In this document: positions 41,452-53,087 of the stretch, piece by piece | Layout of the letters: every line of letters begins with the position of its first letter | Position numbering within the stretch: position 1 is the first letter of the stretch | NCBI GenBank assembly: GCA_030761205.1 | Contig: JAULJL010000032.1 | Span: forward strand, 7,011,134 to 7,075,133 | Origin: Fremontodendron californicum | Lineage: Eukaryota > Streptophyta > Magnoliopsida > Malvales > Malvaceae | Length of the DNA stretch: 64,000 nt | Reading direction: 5' to 3' | The notes under the pieces: generated by a model | The model's input: the letters and a program-made list of their open reading frames with translations, nothing else | What the model was told of the DNA's origin: nothing | Database searches by the model: none | Made by a program: the position numbers and the translations under genes

Positions 41452-41893
41452 GAACTCATCATTTGCATTGGCCATAAGACAACTATTATTACTTATAACA
41501 GTATTTAACACCAAAAAAAAAATCACCATTTAGGAAACAAGAACTTATTCTTTCTTTATTGAGATAAATATCAACTACATTGTCATGGAAATTTAATTGG
41601 AATCCAAAACGCAATAAACTAGTAACAGAGACTAAATTTCTCCAAATACTTGGTACATATAAGACATCAATTAAAATCATATTGTGTCCACTCTTCAAAG
41701 GTACTACACAAGTTCCTTTGCCTTCTACATCAAGTCTTGAGTTGTCGCCAACATAGACCCATTTATTCCGAGCTGGTATCTTTCGATAATTGACAAACAA
41801 GCCACGATCCCTTATGATATGGTCGGTGGCACCTGAATCAATAACCCACGAAGAGTTAGATTTAGCCATAAAATTAAATGACATAACATGCAC
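41452..41893 (-). pseudogene. COP1 protease fragment
   Basis: Aspartic protease of the copia type: SWVIDSGATDHI active site, then KWVYVGDNSRLDVEG and LIDVLYVPSI. The frame ends at 41489 after a run of eight T in sense direction; beyond that, SNSSCLMANANDEF-like sequence leads into the GAG-pre-integrase domain and stops at the OGR2 boundary. COP2 46250-46680 is the parallel copy. Confidence 0.85.
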
Positions 41894-42731
41894 AAATGAA
41901 GTAGAAGAAGAGATACGTACTTTAGGCTCTTTGCATTCTGTTACAAAATGCCCTTCTTATTGCAATTAAAGCACTTAACCTTGCTTTTGTTTCTTGGTTT
42001 CCAATCTGTTTTGAAATTCCTCTAAGAGATTTCATCCCTAATATTGAATGTCTTCTTCTTGAACCCTTTCTTCTTTCTCCCTATGGAAAAAAAAGTCTCG
42101 GCAACATATGCCTTAGATGGATTCTTGATATACATAACTTCTGCCTCGAGAAGCAAATGTCTAGTAATATCATCAAAAGTCTTAATTTTAACATTGTGGC
42201 GTAAATTGACCTTCATCAATTGCCACTCATCATCAGGTAGAGATCGGATTACGAATTGCACTTGTTGCTCATCCGTGAGAGTATGACCAGCTGATGTTAA
42301 ACAAGAGATCTTACGAGACATTTCTCGCAAGTGTCTACTCATGTTATGATCAACCTTCTTCGTGTAATTCTCAAATTTGAGAATTAAAGCCCTTTGTTTC
42401 TCAAGAGTAACAGTACTAAACTTATTCTTTGCCTTGTCCCATATGGCCTTGGCAGTTTCAAGCATGGCAAAGTCCACCATAAGGTCATCGGTTATTATAC
42501 TCAACAATGTAATCCGAGCCATTGTATCTTTCTTTTAAAGGCATCATACACCCCTCTTTCCTCTAATGTAGATTCAGAAGTTGGTTCAACAACCTCTTTG
42601 GATAGTAAATCCAATAAATCTTGCTCGGTGTGAATGAATTGAACCTTTTGCTGCCATGTGGTGTAATTATCACCATCAAGCTTAAGGTTTTTGTTTAATT
42701 CGGCTACTATGCCCTTTGTAGCACTAGCCAT
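41894..42731 (-). pseudogene. COP1 gag (UBN2-type), broken
   Basis: Starts ATG at 42731 (MASATKGIVAELNKNLKLDG). The frame shifts near 42525 and resumes as MARITLLSIITDDLMVDFAM with the copia gag core (MSRHLREM, RSLPDDEW, KTFDDITRHLLLEAE) to 42022. The zinc knuckle CFNCNKKG near 41960 is disrupted by a one-base change that is also present in COP2. Confidence 0.85.
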
Positions 42732-43105
42732 CTACATCATGCAATTGTGTTCCCAAATTAGTATATTCATCACAACAAGATATTTCCAAACACAAATAAT
42801 ATCATTATGCCAAAATCTACAAAAAACAAACTTATAGATTGCAATCAAATCCTTTCAGACATAAGAGTGACTATCATATTTATTTGTTTTGAAATACCTT
42901 ATGAGGTTACAAGTTTATCAAAGGCATGCATTCAGTTTAATTAACAAGCATAGAATAAATTATTATTTTAACAAGCAAGGGCTAAAAAATCAAAGGACAT
43001 GAACATGCATTGCAAATAGCCGTATAGGAGAAAGGCTTAGAACCCTAATCAACATGCATTTATATGTTCTTTCAACCTTAAAGCATGCATATCAAACAAC
43101 CTATA
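42732..43105 (-). other. COP1 leader
   Basis: Noncoding leader between primer site and gag, homologous to COP2 45021-45382 and COP4 61472-61860. No gene. Confidence 0.7.
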
Positions 43106-43119
43106 GGCTCTAATACCAC
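43106..43119 (-). other. COP1 primer-binding site (initiator Met tRNA)
   Basis: The minus strand contains TGGTATTAGAGC, one base away from the canonical TGGTATCAGAGC present intact in COP2 and COP4. Confidence 0.85.
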
Positions 43120-44043
43120 TACTGGATTTCAAATTATGAAATCCGAGATCATTGAGGAAGAGTTCAGATCACTTACTTGTCTTCCTATGCAATGCTCACT
43201 TGTTGTAGATATGATTAATGAACTCAACCGAATGTCTAGGCACTCTTGTAATCAACAGGTTAAGGCAACTACAAGAACCGTTCCACAACCTATCTTGCTC
43301 GTCCAAACCAGAATGCTTTGTGCCTTGTCTCTTGATAACTTAGCAATCAAGAACTCCTCACTCACTAGCAATTGCACTTAGCAATCTTCCTCTCAATTGT
43401 ATCTTACACAATTGTTTGATTACTGGTTCTCATGTATATGTGTCTTGGCCGAATCCCTCTCCTATTTATAGCCTCTCATGGGTTGGTTCTGAAAGGGTCA
43501 AAGGATACAACCCTTTCAAGGTCAGCACCCTTCATTTAGACATAATGGTTCGGTCAACAGAACCATTCCCTTCCAAATGAACACAACTATTCGGCTAAAG
43601 GAGGGAACCTCTTTTACCCGAAACAACATGATGTTTCGGTCACATGTGGCAGCCACATGATGAATAATGATACATGTCACAATCCCATTGGTGACACCTG
43701 TGCATGATGGTGCTGATGTGTCACACCTATGTGCCAAATCATCTAGTCCACATAGCTACCACTAGCTAGTGTCACTCCACCTCATAGAGAATCACTCACC
43801 TAGCTACCCTTCAGCTACATGTAGCTGAGTGAGTTGGTGTCCCGCTCCTTGAGCTGAGCTAGTTGGTGTCCAGCTACCTTAAGCAGACTTGAGCTGAGTA
43901 AGCTTTCACTTTGAGCTCCTTATGAACTTCCATAAGCTTATCTCATCTCCTTTCTAGTTTACCATTATCATACATCATTCATATCAAGTTCATCTTGTGT
44001 GTACTTGGTGTATTTGTTCAGTTATGTCCAAATACTTCCAACA
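43120..44043 (-). repeat. COP1 5' LTR (924 bp)
   Basis: Minus strand starts TGTTGGAAGTATTTGG at 44043 and ends ATCCAGTA at 43120 (the expected ending TCCAACA is decayed). TATA box on the minus strand at 43462-43470. U3 carries an AGCT-rich segment (43740-43930) with the perfect palindrome CAGCTACATGTAGCTG. Confidence 0.85.
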
Positions 44044-44716
44044 CAGACATACATGAATTAAACCTATTTAGCCAGGTGTAAATGTTCAAGACGTGAACAT
44101 TCAGGTTAATCAATGTGTTTGATTAATTAAGAACTGTACGGTATTTGAGTATTATTGAATTGGCATATACTTCTAATGGCTGATAATTCCATATGGGAAT
44201 TACATAGACTTGTTTATTCAAGTGGAAGTCCATTGAGGGGATGTCCACGATTAAATGATTTAAGTGGGGAGTTGACAAACCCATGTTGTGAGGTAAATCA
44301 TTTAAGTGGAAATAACACCGTAGGACATGCGCATATCATGTGTGTATAAGATGACTAAAAAAAACAAGGAGTGATCCTTATCTCCTTGTGGTGTGAGCTT
44401 TTTTGATCGATACAGTTGTGATCAGCTTGGATGCTCTTAGTGACTATTGACTAATATTTGATAATTTGAAAGCATTGTGTTTACTTTGATGAGATTTCCT
44501 ATGAATATGGAAAATGCGGTCTGTTGGAACCTTGTTGGTTAAATTCATAGTTTCAAATTGTTAGATAGTTAGTGCGAAAGGAAAGACAATGTTAAGATAC
44601 ATACGACATTTATACTTGAAAGACGTGCGCATATTACTTTGTGTAATATAAATAAGTTCAAGTAAGTAAGTGACATTGCCCTAACATGTTCAAATAAGTT
44701 CAAGTATAAATGCCAT
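44044..44716 (+). mobile_element. Post-pol remnant of a COP2-type copia element
   Basis: Homologous to COP2 49705-50330 (shared words ACATACATGAATTAAACC, GAGGGGATGTCCACGATTAA, GTGATCC.T.TCTCCTTGTGG). It is noncoding sequence from between pol and the 3' LTR. It joins directly to the last third of a copia LTR at about 44717, implying a deletion across the LTR start. Confidence 0.75.
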
Positions 44717-45007
44717 ATGTAAGACACAATTGAGAGGCAAATTGCTAAGTGCAATTGCTAGTGAGTGAGGGGTTCTTGATTGCTAAGTTATCAAGAGACA
44801 AGGCACAAAGCATTCCGGTTTGGACGAGCAAGATATGTTATGGAACGGTTTCTTGTAATTGTTTTAACAGGTTGATTAAAATAGTGCCCTAGCCATTCTG
44901 TTGAGTTCATTACTCATATCCACAACAAGTGAACATTCATAGGAAGACAAGTAAGTGATCTGAACTCTTTCTCTATGTTCTCAGATTTCATAATTCGAAA
45001 TCCAACA
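44717..45007 (+). repeat. COP2 5' LTR, truncated to its last 290 bp
   Basis: Begins at ATGTAAGACACAATTGAGAG and ends AAATCCAACA at 45007. It matches the final third of the COP2 3' LTR and of the COP4 LTR. U3 and the TATA box are missing, so this copy has lost its promoter. Confidence 0.8.
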
Positions 45008-45382
45008 GTGGTATCAGAGCCTATAGGTTGTTTGATATGTACATTTTAAGGTTGAAAGAACATATAAATGCACGTTCATTAGGGTTCTAAGCCTTTCCCC
45101 TATTCAGCTGTTTGGAATGCATGTTCCTGTTCTTTGTTTTTTCAGCCCTTGCTTGTTAGAATAATAAGTAATTCTATGCTTGATAATTAAACCAAATGCA
45201 TGCCTTTGATTAACTTGTAACTTCATAAGGCATTTCAAAATAAATGAATATGATAGCCACTCTTATGTCCGAATGGATTTGATAGCAATCTATAAGTTTG
45301 TTTCTGTTACATTTTCACATAATGATATTATCTTTTTTTATTTGTGTTTGGAAATATTTGGGTACAGAATTGCATGATGTAG
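45008..45382 (+). other. COP2 primer-binding site (45009-45020) and leader
   Basis: TGGTATCAGAGC directly after the LTR fits initiator Met tRNA. The rest is a noncoding leader homologous to COP1 and COP4. Confidence 0.8.
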
Positions 45383-46190
45383 ATGGCTAGTACCACAAAG
45401 GGCATAGCTGTCAAATTAAATAAATACCTTAAGCTTGCTGGTGATAATTACACCATATGGCAGCAAAAGGTTCAATTCATTCTCACCGAGCAAGATTTAT
45501 TGGATTTAATATCCAAAGAGGTTGTTGAACCAACTTCTGAATCTATATTAGAGGAAATAGGGTGTATGATGCCTTTAAAAAGAAAGACACCAGGGCTCGG
45601 ATTACATTATTGAGTACAATGATCGATAAGCTTATGGTGGACTTTGCCATGCTTGACACTGCCAAGGACATATGGGACAAGGCAAAAAAGAAGTTTGGTA
45701 CTATTTCTCTTGAGAAATAATGGGTTTTAATTCTCAAATTTGAGAATTAAATAAAGAAGGTTGATCATAACATGAGTAGACACTTACGAGAAATGTCTCG
45801 TATGATCTCTTGTTTAACATCAACAGGTCATACTCTCACGGATGAGCAACAAGTGCAATCCATAATCCGATCCCTACCTGATGATGAGTGGCAATTGATG
45901 AAGGTCAATTTACACCACAATGTTGAAATTAAGACCTTTGATGATATCACTAGACATTTGTTTCTCAAGGCAGAAGTTATGGATATCAAGAATCCATCTA
46001 AGCCATATGTTGCCGAGACTTCTTTTTCCATAGGGAAAAAGAAGAAAGGGTTCAAGAAAAAGGCATTCAACATTAGGGATGGAATCTCTAAGAGGAAATT
46101 CAAGAAAGATTGGAAACCAAGGAACAAAAGCAAGGTTAAGTGCTTTAATTGCAATAAGAAGGGCATTTTGTAAGAGAGTTCAAAGAGCCT
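45383..46190 (+). pseudogene. COP2 gag (UBN2-type), broken
   Basis: Starts ATG at 45383 (MASTTKGIAVKLNKYLKLAG), frameshift near 45560, a stop near 45718, then MSRHLREMSRMISC, RSLPDDEWQLM and a basic segment. The knuckle CFNCNKKG runs into TAA through the same one-base change as in COP1. COP4 61861-62542 is the best-preserved relative. Confidence 0.85.
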
Positions 46191-47953
46191 AAAGTACGTA
46201 TCCCCTCTTCTACTTCATTTGTGCATGTTATGTCATGTACTTTTATGACTGAATCTGACTTTTCATGGGTTATTGATTTAGGTGCCACCGACCACATCAT
46301 AAGGGATCGTGGCTTGTTTGTCAATTATTGAAAGATACCAGCTCGGACTAAATGGGTCTATGTTGGCGACAACTCAAGACTTGAAGTAGAAGGCAAAGGA
46401 ACTTGTGTAGTACCTTTGAAGAGTGGACACAATCTGGTTTTAATTGATGTCTTATATGTACCAAGTATTCGAAAAAATTTAGTCTCCATTACTAGTTTAT
46501 TGCGTTTTGGATTCCAATTAAATTTCCATGACAATTTAGTTGATATTTATTTCAATAAAGAAAGAATAAGTTCTTGTTTCCCAAATGGTGATTTCTTTGT
46601 CTTAAATACTGTTATAAGTAATAGTAGTTGTCTCATGGCCAATGAAAATGATGAGTTCATTTGGCATGCAAGATTGGGACATATAGGGCAAGAAAGGATG
46701 AAGAAGTTAGCTAAAAATGGCTTACTTGGTTCTTTATCTAATGTATCCCTCCCAACTTGTGAGATATGTCTCGCGAGTAAGGCAACAAGAAAACCATTTG
46801 GCAAGGCTTAAAGAAGTGAATATCCATTGCAAATTATACATTTTGATGTTTGTGGTCCCTTGAATGTGACATCTAGAAAAGGTTTTAGATACATAACCAC
46901 ATTCACGGATGACTATACTCGATTCACCTATGTCTATTTGATAAAGTACAAAGTGAAGCATTAAGGTGTTTCAAGACTTATGTGACTTTAGTTGAGAATC
47001 AAATAGAAAGGAAGATTAAGTCATTAAGGATGGAGAGTATTTTTCAAATGAATTCAAGGGGTTATGTGATGAGAAAGGAATATTAGGGCAATTGACTATT
47101 CCTAGAACACCCCAACAGAATGGAGTGGCGGAGAGAAAGAATAAAACTGTCCTAGACATGGTGAGATGCATGATGGCTCAAGCCAACATGGATATTTCCT
47201 TTTGGGGCGATGTATTACTCACAGTTGTCTATATATTGAATAGAGTGCCATCCAAATCTATTTTGTCTACTCCTTATGAGTTATGGACTAGAAGAAAGCT
47301 AGATTTGAGTAATCTAAGGCCTTGGGGTTGTGCTGCCTATCTCCATAATCCAAATAATTTTATTGGTAAATTAGGACCAAGAGGGAAGAAATGTGTTCTT
47401 CTCGGTTATTCTGAACACTCTAAAGGTTATGTGTTCATGAATTTGGATAGACCAGTTGAATTCGAGTCAAGGGACGCAACTTTCTTAGAAAATGAGTTTC
47501 CTAAGAAAGGGAATGGTGAAAAGAATTATCCATTATATGAAGTTAATGAATCTGGACTAACTAGCACTAGTGATGTTCTAATATCACTTAATGAAAATTA
47601 TAGTGGTATTGGACCAAGTGGGAGCTCAGTGCCTCCACAAGTTGTTGGTCATAGTGGCAACAATGACCAAGATCAGCCTATAGAAAAATATGTAATCAAA
47701 ATGATCAAAATGTTATCAAGAGATGGTCCAACAACATGAGGATGAGTTACCTCAAGAAGAGCATAATGAGGATAAGTTACCTCATGAAGAGCCTAATGAA
47801 GACGTGTTACCTCATGAAGAACTTAATGAGAATACAAATATGCATGATCAAGAAGAATATATTGCTCTTCCTGTTCTTAGACGTTCTTCTAGAAAATTTA
47901 AACCTCCAAGTAAGTGGTGGATTTTGGATGAAAGTGAGGCTCATATAGTGTAA
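46191..47953 (+). pseudogene. COP2 protease, GAG-pre-integrase and integrase, broken
   Basis: Protease begins SWVIDLGATDHI; a TGA at 46329-46331 replaces the CGA seen in COP1. GAG-pre-integrase has HARLGHIG and CEICLASKATRKPFG, followed by a TAA at about 46809. The integrase core retains a first acidic residue (HFDVCGPL), but about 10 bases are lost near 47025 at the second one compared with COP3. The region from 47092 (IPRTPQQNGVAERKN, FWGDVLLT, ILNRVPSKS, LRPWGCAAY) is well preserved. It ends in a duplicated acidic stretch (PHEELNE-like). Confidence 0.88.
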
Positions 47954-49310
47954 TCTATGGATGATGAACCTCAAAGTTTGAAAGAAGCTCTCGAAAGTTC
48001 AGATTGTGATATATGGATAGTTGCAATGGAAATGAATTTGAATCTATGTATGTGAATAAAGTATGGGACTTAGTTGATCTTCCTAAAGATAGAAAGGCCA
48101 TTGGGAACAAATGAGTTCTCAAGATCAAGAGGAAAGTGGATGGTACCATTGAAAGGTACAAGCTATGTTTGGTTGCCAAGGGGTATACACCAGTAGAAAG
48201 TATTGATTATAGAGATACTTTCTCACCTATTGTGAGATTCAACTCTATCAGGTTGATACTAGCTATTGTTGCTAATCTTGACTTGGAATTACATCAAATG
48301 GATGTTAATACTGCCTTCCTCAATGGTGATTTGAGTGAAGAGATCTACATGAAACAACCAGAAGGTTTCATTGTAGAAGGTAAGGAACACAAAGTATGTC
48401 GACTAAAGAAGTCGATATATGGTCTTAAACAAGCTTCTAGACAATGGTATTTGAAGTTTCATAGATAGCTGTCTTCCATTTTTGATATGAAAGACATGGG
48501 AGAAGCGGTTTACATTCTTGGATTTAAGATTGTAAGAGATAGAACCAAAAGGTTGTTAGCGTTGTCTCAAGAACCTTATACTAATAAGATTCTTGAACGC
48601 TTCAACATGCACAACTCGAAGCCTATGAATACCCCTATTGCTCACAATTGGAAATTGGTGAAGCAATGTGTCCACAAACTCTTGAAGAGAATGAAGAAAT
48701 GAAAAAAGTTTCATATCTAAATGCCATTGGAAGTCTAATGTATGCCATGTTATGTACTAGGCCGGACATTAGTCAAGCTGTTGGTTTGTTAGCTAGATAT
48801 TCATCTTACCCTAATCAACAGCATTGGAAGTGTATCAAAAGAGTATTTCGTTATCTTAAGGGTACGAAAGACTATTGGTTATGTTACCAAAAGGGTAACA
48901 TGAGGTTGCAAGGATACACGGATGCTGATTGGGGTGGTGATAGAGATGAATACAAGTCTACATCAGGTTATATTTTTCTACTTAATAGTGAGAAGCAGAC
49001 TTGCACGGATTTGTTGCCAAATTAGTTGCTGTGCAAGAAGCTTTGTGGCTTTGTCGTTTCCTTGGTCACTTAGGTGTTGTAGCACCTAATGAAAAGCCAA
49101 CCACTATCTTTTGTGATAGCATGGCTGCTTCGGCTCATATTAAGGATTCGAAATATCATGGAAAGACTAAGCATATAGGGATAAAGTATAACTTTATGAG
49201 AGATGCAATTGAAAGGGAAAGAAGTTCAAATGGAATATATTTCTACAGATGAGATGGTGGCAGATCCTTTAACTAAACCAATACCACCAATCTTGTTTGC
49301 CAAACATGTT
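47954..49310 (+). pseudogene. COP2 reverse transcriptase and RNase H, with catalytic deletion
   Basis: RT pieces carry DTFSPIVRFNSIR, MDVNTAFLNGDL, GLKQASRQW, then jump directly to FDMKDMGEAVYILG. About 50 codons containing the YVDD catalytic loop, present in COP3 at 57441-57740, are missing here, and a TAG (48466-48468) lies at the join. RNase H follows with TRPDISQAVG, TDADWGGD, a frameshift near 49005, and KHIGIKYNFMRD. It is dead as an enzyme source. Confidence 0.88.
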
Positions 49311-50699
49311 AGGGCAATGGGTCTCCGTAGATTATAATTCGTTTGAATGAACTTCTTGATGTCATATACTTGTACCTTAGTATGATTGAATGAATGAATT
49401 GTGTTTTATGAGTTCAATACAATTCTATGCATATTCTATAAGTTTCACAACGAATGAAAATTATATGTCAAACATAGGTAGAGGATTGGCTCGCTCACAC
49501 GAATAATATGCCCATATTCTTTGTGTAAGAATAGAGATGAGACTGCTAAACTGAATAAGTATGGAAATTTGTTGTCTTGAAATGAGAGTATACTTATTCT
49601 AGTGGGAGTCATATCTTCCAAACATGTGACAACTTGAGCATATTGGTCGCCTTGATTAAGAGAATCAAGATGAGGTCATGTGTGATTTACCGAACATGTA
49701 TGACCACACATACATGAATTAAACCTATGTAGCCAGGTATGAATATTCAAGACGTGAATATTCAGGTTGATCAATGTGTTTGATTAATTAAGACCTGTAT
49801 GGTATTTGAGTATTATTGAATTGGCATATACTCATAATGGCTGATAATTCCATATTGGAATTATATAGACTTGTTTATTCAAGTAGGAGTCCATTGAGGG
49901 GATGTCCACGATTAAATGATTTAAGTGGGGAGTTGACAAACCCATGTTGTGAAGTAAATCATGAGTGGAAATAATACCTTAGCATATGCACATATCATGT
50001 GTGTATAAGTTGACCAAAAAGAAAACTAGGAGTGATCCCTGTCTCCTTGTGGTGTGAGTTTCTTTGATCAAATTAGTTTTAATCAGATTGGATGCTCTTA
50101 GTGACTATTGACTAATATTTAATGATTTGAAAGCATTGTGTTTACTTTGATGGGATTTCCTATGACTATGGTAAATTCGGTCTGTTGGAACCTTGTTGGG
50201 TAAATGCATAGTTTCAGATTGTCAGATAGTTAGTGCAAAAGGAAAAACATTATTAAGATACATATGACATTTATACTTGAAAGACGCACGCATAATATTG
50301 TGTAATATAAATGAATTCAAGTATAAGAATGTCTTGAGAAAACAAGTGCACTTGGTGTTTGGTACGTTTCATGAGTTTGAAATTTGTTTTCAACTCACAT
50401 GAAAGAGAAAGTAGCCAAACTATGTATCAACAAGTCTTAGAGCACATGAGGCATGGTTAATGCTATATGGATCATTAACGTGAATAACTTAAGAGTTATT
50501 CTGATTTGACATCTATGATATGGATTAAGTAAGATCTCTTACGTATAACTTAACAGTTGCATATTGAGATGAATTCAATTGCATGCCTAGGGTCACACGA
50601 CCTACTTGCATATGTTATTCCAATGTATGAATGCTTTGCTTTGATTATGTGTTTGGTCTGAATATGTGTGTATATGGTAGCATCAAGTTTATATAGTGC
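49311..50699 (+). other. COP2 post-pol noncoding region
   Basis: About 1.4 kb without a recognisable ORF between RNase H and the polypurine tract. The half from 49705 is repeated at 44044-44716. Confidence 0.7.
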
Positions 50700-50709
50700 G
50701 AGTGGGAGC
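50700..50709 (+). other. COP2 polypurine tract
   Basis: GAGTGGGAGC directly before the LTR start TGTTGGACATAAG. Confidence 0.75.
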
Positions 50710-50765
50710 TGTTGGACATAAGTGAACAAATACACCAAGTACGCACAAGATTAACTTGATATGGA
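50710..50765 (+). repeat. COP2 3' LTR, first 56 bp
   Basis: TGTTGGACATAAGTGAAC and on, interrupted by ATH-C at 50766. The sequence resumes at 56388. It lacks about 10 bases near the LTR start that COP1 and COP4 have (AAGTATTTGG). Confidence 0.85.
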
Positions 50766-52043
50766 TGATAAGTGTTTAAATTCATGTATTTTCATATATC
50801 AATTCCTTATATTTTATGCTTAGTTCCTTGAAATCCTTGATAGTTACTATGGTTTTGTGTTTTGTAGGTGTTTTGGAAGATAAGGATTGCTATGGAGTTG
50901 AAAAGAGTGAATTTGGACAAAAAATGAAGCTTCAAGCACAAAGGAAAGCTGACTGGTCATCAATGAGACACTGTGTGGCTAAACCTAACCTAAACCTTCC
51001 ATAAATAAACTAGTTGAAAACCCTAGTTCATATACTCTTTATCATATACTCTTATCATATACTCTTTATCAATTCCATAAATAAGCTGACTGCTTATTAT
51101 ATACTTTTTATCCATAAAAACCCTAGTTGAAAAACCTACCCCTACACCAAAATGAGCCCTAGCACCAACTTTTATTTCCTTGTTAAGTTGTTCAGCTACC
51201 ACCTCTTTTTTGTAATGTGATGGCTGCCCTAATTCTTCTTTATAGAATACCGTAGCTGACTTACATGTTCTAGTCAAATAAGGACCAACGACAAGAAATA
51301 ATTTAGGTTAAAAAGATGTCAGCCATCAACCCCTTTTAGACACTATGGGCTGCCTTAAATTATCCTTTATTGAATAACGTAATTGAAATATATGCTTCTC
51401 CTTGTCAAAGTAGAATTAGTGGTTGTCAACTTTTCAACCTTGCATTAAATGCAAGAATCTTTCCTTAAAGCTAATCCTTGTCAAAGTAGGAGACTTAAAT
51501 TAGCTATGACTTTCCTTATTTCCACATGCCTTGGCTGCCAAGTTTGATTTCTTTCCTTCAACATATTAAGTCAGCTGCAAGTCACTTACCTTTCCTTATT
51601 TTGAAGAAATCTTGGCTGCCACTCAACATTAAATCCTCAAGATCTAGAGGCTGCCTATAATTAGACACACAAGGGGAAACTGATCTCTACACTTCCCCGA
51701 GCTGCAGTATTCTGATTTCTTCTTTGTTTGAGAGAGTTTGAGAGAACTAGAAGCTGAATAATTAATATTCTTCTTTCTTTCTTTAGTTTTTCTTCTTATT
51801 TTCTTTTTAATTTCATGTTTATGTTTACAATGCCTATGCAAGGCTAAACTTTTATTTGGTTAAGGGTGATTTCAAAGCCCTAGACATGTTTTGTAATTAA
51901 TTTGCAGAATCATCTATCATTGATTTTCTATCAAAAGTTGCTTATGTTCTTCCATTAAAATTGTTCATGATATTGTCTTTATTTGTTTAGGATGCATACT
52001 AGATATATCTTGATAATTATCTAATGCTAGTTTAGGAGACATG
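50766..52043 (+). repeat. ATH-C 5' LTR, truncated
   Basis: Starts TGATAAGTGTTTAAATTC and matches 54667-55879. It has a roughly 60-bp extra repeat of CATATACTCTTTATC near 51040-51110 and a decayed TATA (CTATAATTAG, about 51655). It stops at TTTAGGAGACATGA. Confidence 0.85.
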
Positions 52044-52082
52044 AGAAATTGCCATGGGATTGGGCTATCTTGGATCCTATCA
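52044..52082 (-). repeat. GYP1-type LTR end fragment inside ATH-C
   Basis: Thirty-nine bases ending GGATCCTATCA on the plus strand, matching the LTR terminus of GYP1 (60424) and of the insert at 58442. The exact terminus sits against ATH-C gag sequence, suggesting a former GYP1-type insertion followed by deletion. Confidence 0.65.
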
Positions 52083-53087
52083 CTTTTCCTTCTTATATAA
52101 CTCCTCCATCTTTTCCTAGCTGGTTAGCAAAGTCCAAGAATGAGGAGCAAGAGAAGGAAATTTTGGAAACCTTCCGGAAAGTAGAGGTGAACATTCCTTT
52201 ACTAAATGCCACAAAGCAAGTGCCCCGTTATGCAAAGTTCTTGAAAGAATTGTACACATCTAAACAGAAGCTCAAAGGTAATGAGAAGGTAAGTATGGGA
52301 GAGAATGTCTTGGCCGTTCTTCAAAAGAAACTCCAACCTAAATGCAAGGATCTAGGTATGTTCACCATTCCTTGTAAAATAGGCAACACCAGGTTTGCAC
52401 ATGCTATGCTAGACTTAGGAGCATCTATCAATGTTATGCCATATTCAATTTATGCTTCTTTGAAACTAGGACCATTAAAAAAAACGGGTGTTATTTTACA
52501 ACTCGCTGATCATTCTATTACTTATCCAAAAGGAGTTGTAGAAAATGTTCTTGTGCAAGTTAATGAATTGGTCTTTCCAGCTGACTTTTATGTGCTTGAC
52601 ATGGAAGATGAGATGTCTTCCAACCCAACACCTATTTTATTAGGAAGACCATTCTTAAAAATAGCCAAGACAATAATCAATGTTAATGATGGCACACTCA
52701 TTTATGGAATTTGATGGTGATGTAATCCGTTTCAATATCTTTGAAGCCATGAGATATACTAGTGACATACATTCTGTTTATGCAATTTATACATTTGACT
52801 CTTTAGTGCAGCCAACTTTTGAGTTAAGACGCAAGGACATAGACATTGACAAACACATTGGCATGGAGACCTCTAAAGATGAACCCATTTTAAGGCAACC
52901 CAAAAGAATGGAGGAAGCATGGGCATCTTTGAAAGTGTTGCCATCTTATAAAAAAAGGTTTGATGTTTCAGTTATTAATCTTCCTTTATCTAATGAGAAA
53001 CTTTTACCTTTTCTTTTGCAGGCACCAACATTTGACTTAGAACCACTACCGGATCATTTGAATTACTCAAGAATACGGTGTGGATAA
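52083..53087 (+). pseudogene. ATH-C gag end and protease, RT and integrase missing
   Basis: The open frame reaches 52714 but has no native start; its first codons derive from the GYP1-type fragment and there is no in-frame ATG before about residue 85. It holds the Athila pre-protease linker (PSFPSWLAKSKNEEQEKEIL, VNIPLLNATKQVPRYAKFL), the protease active site DLGASINVMPYS and ILLGRPFL. A one-base change near 52700 shifts the frame; the homologous frame continues as FDGDVIRFNIFEAMRY to 53087 and ends in the linker APTFDLEPLPDHLNY that normally precedes RT. It then stops. Confidence 0.88.

Larger units (their letters stand above)
41452..44043 (-). mobile_element. COP1: 5' part of a Ty1/copia element
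   Basis: Minus-strand copia element: LTR (43120-44043), initiator-Met primer site, leader, gag and protease, then cut at 41452 by the OGR2 LTR. It has inserted into the post-pol region of the COP2-type element at 44044. The reading frames contain frameshifts. It is closely related to COP2, COP3 and COP4. Confidence 0.85.

Noticed and set aside
49311..50699. Env-like gene after copia pol
   Set aside because: No frame long enough and no signal or membrane pattern; treated as noncoding post-pol sequence.
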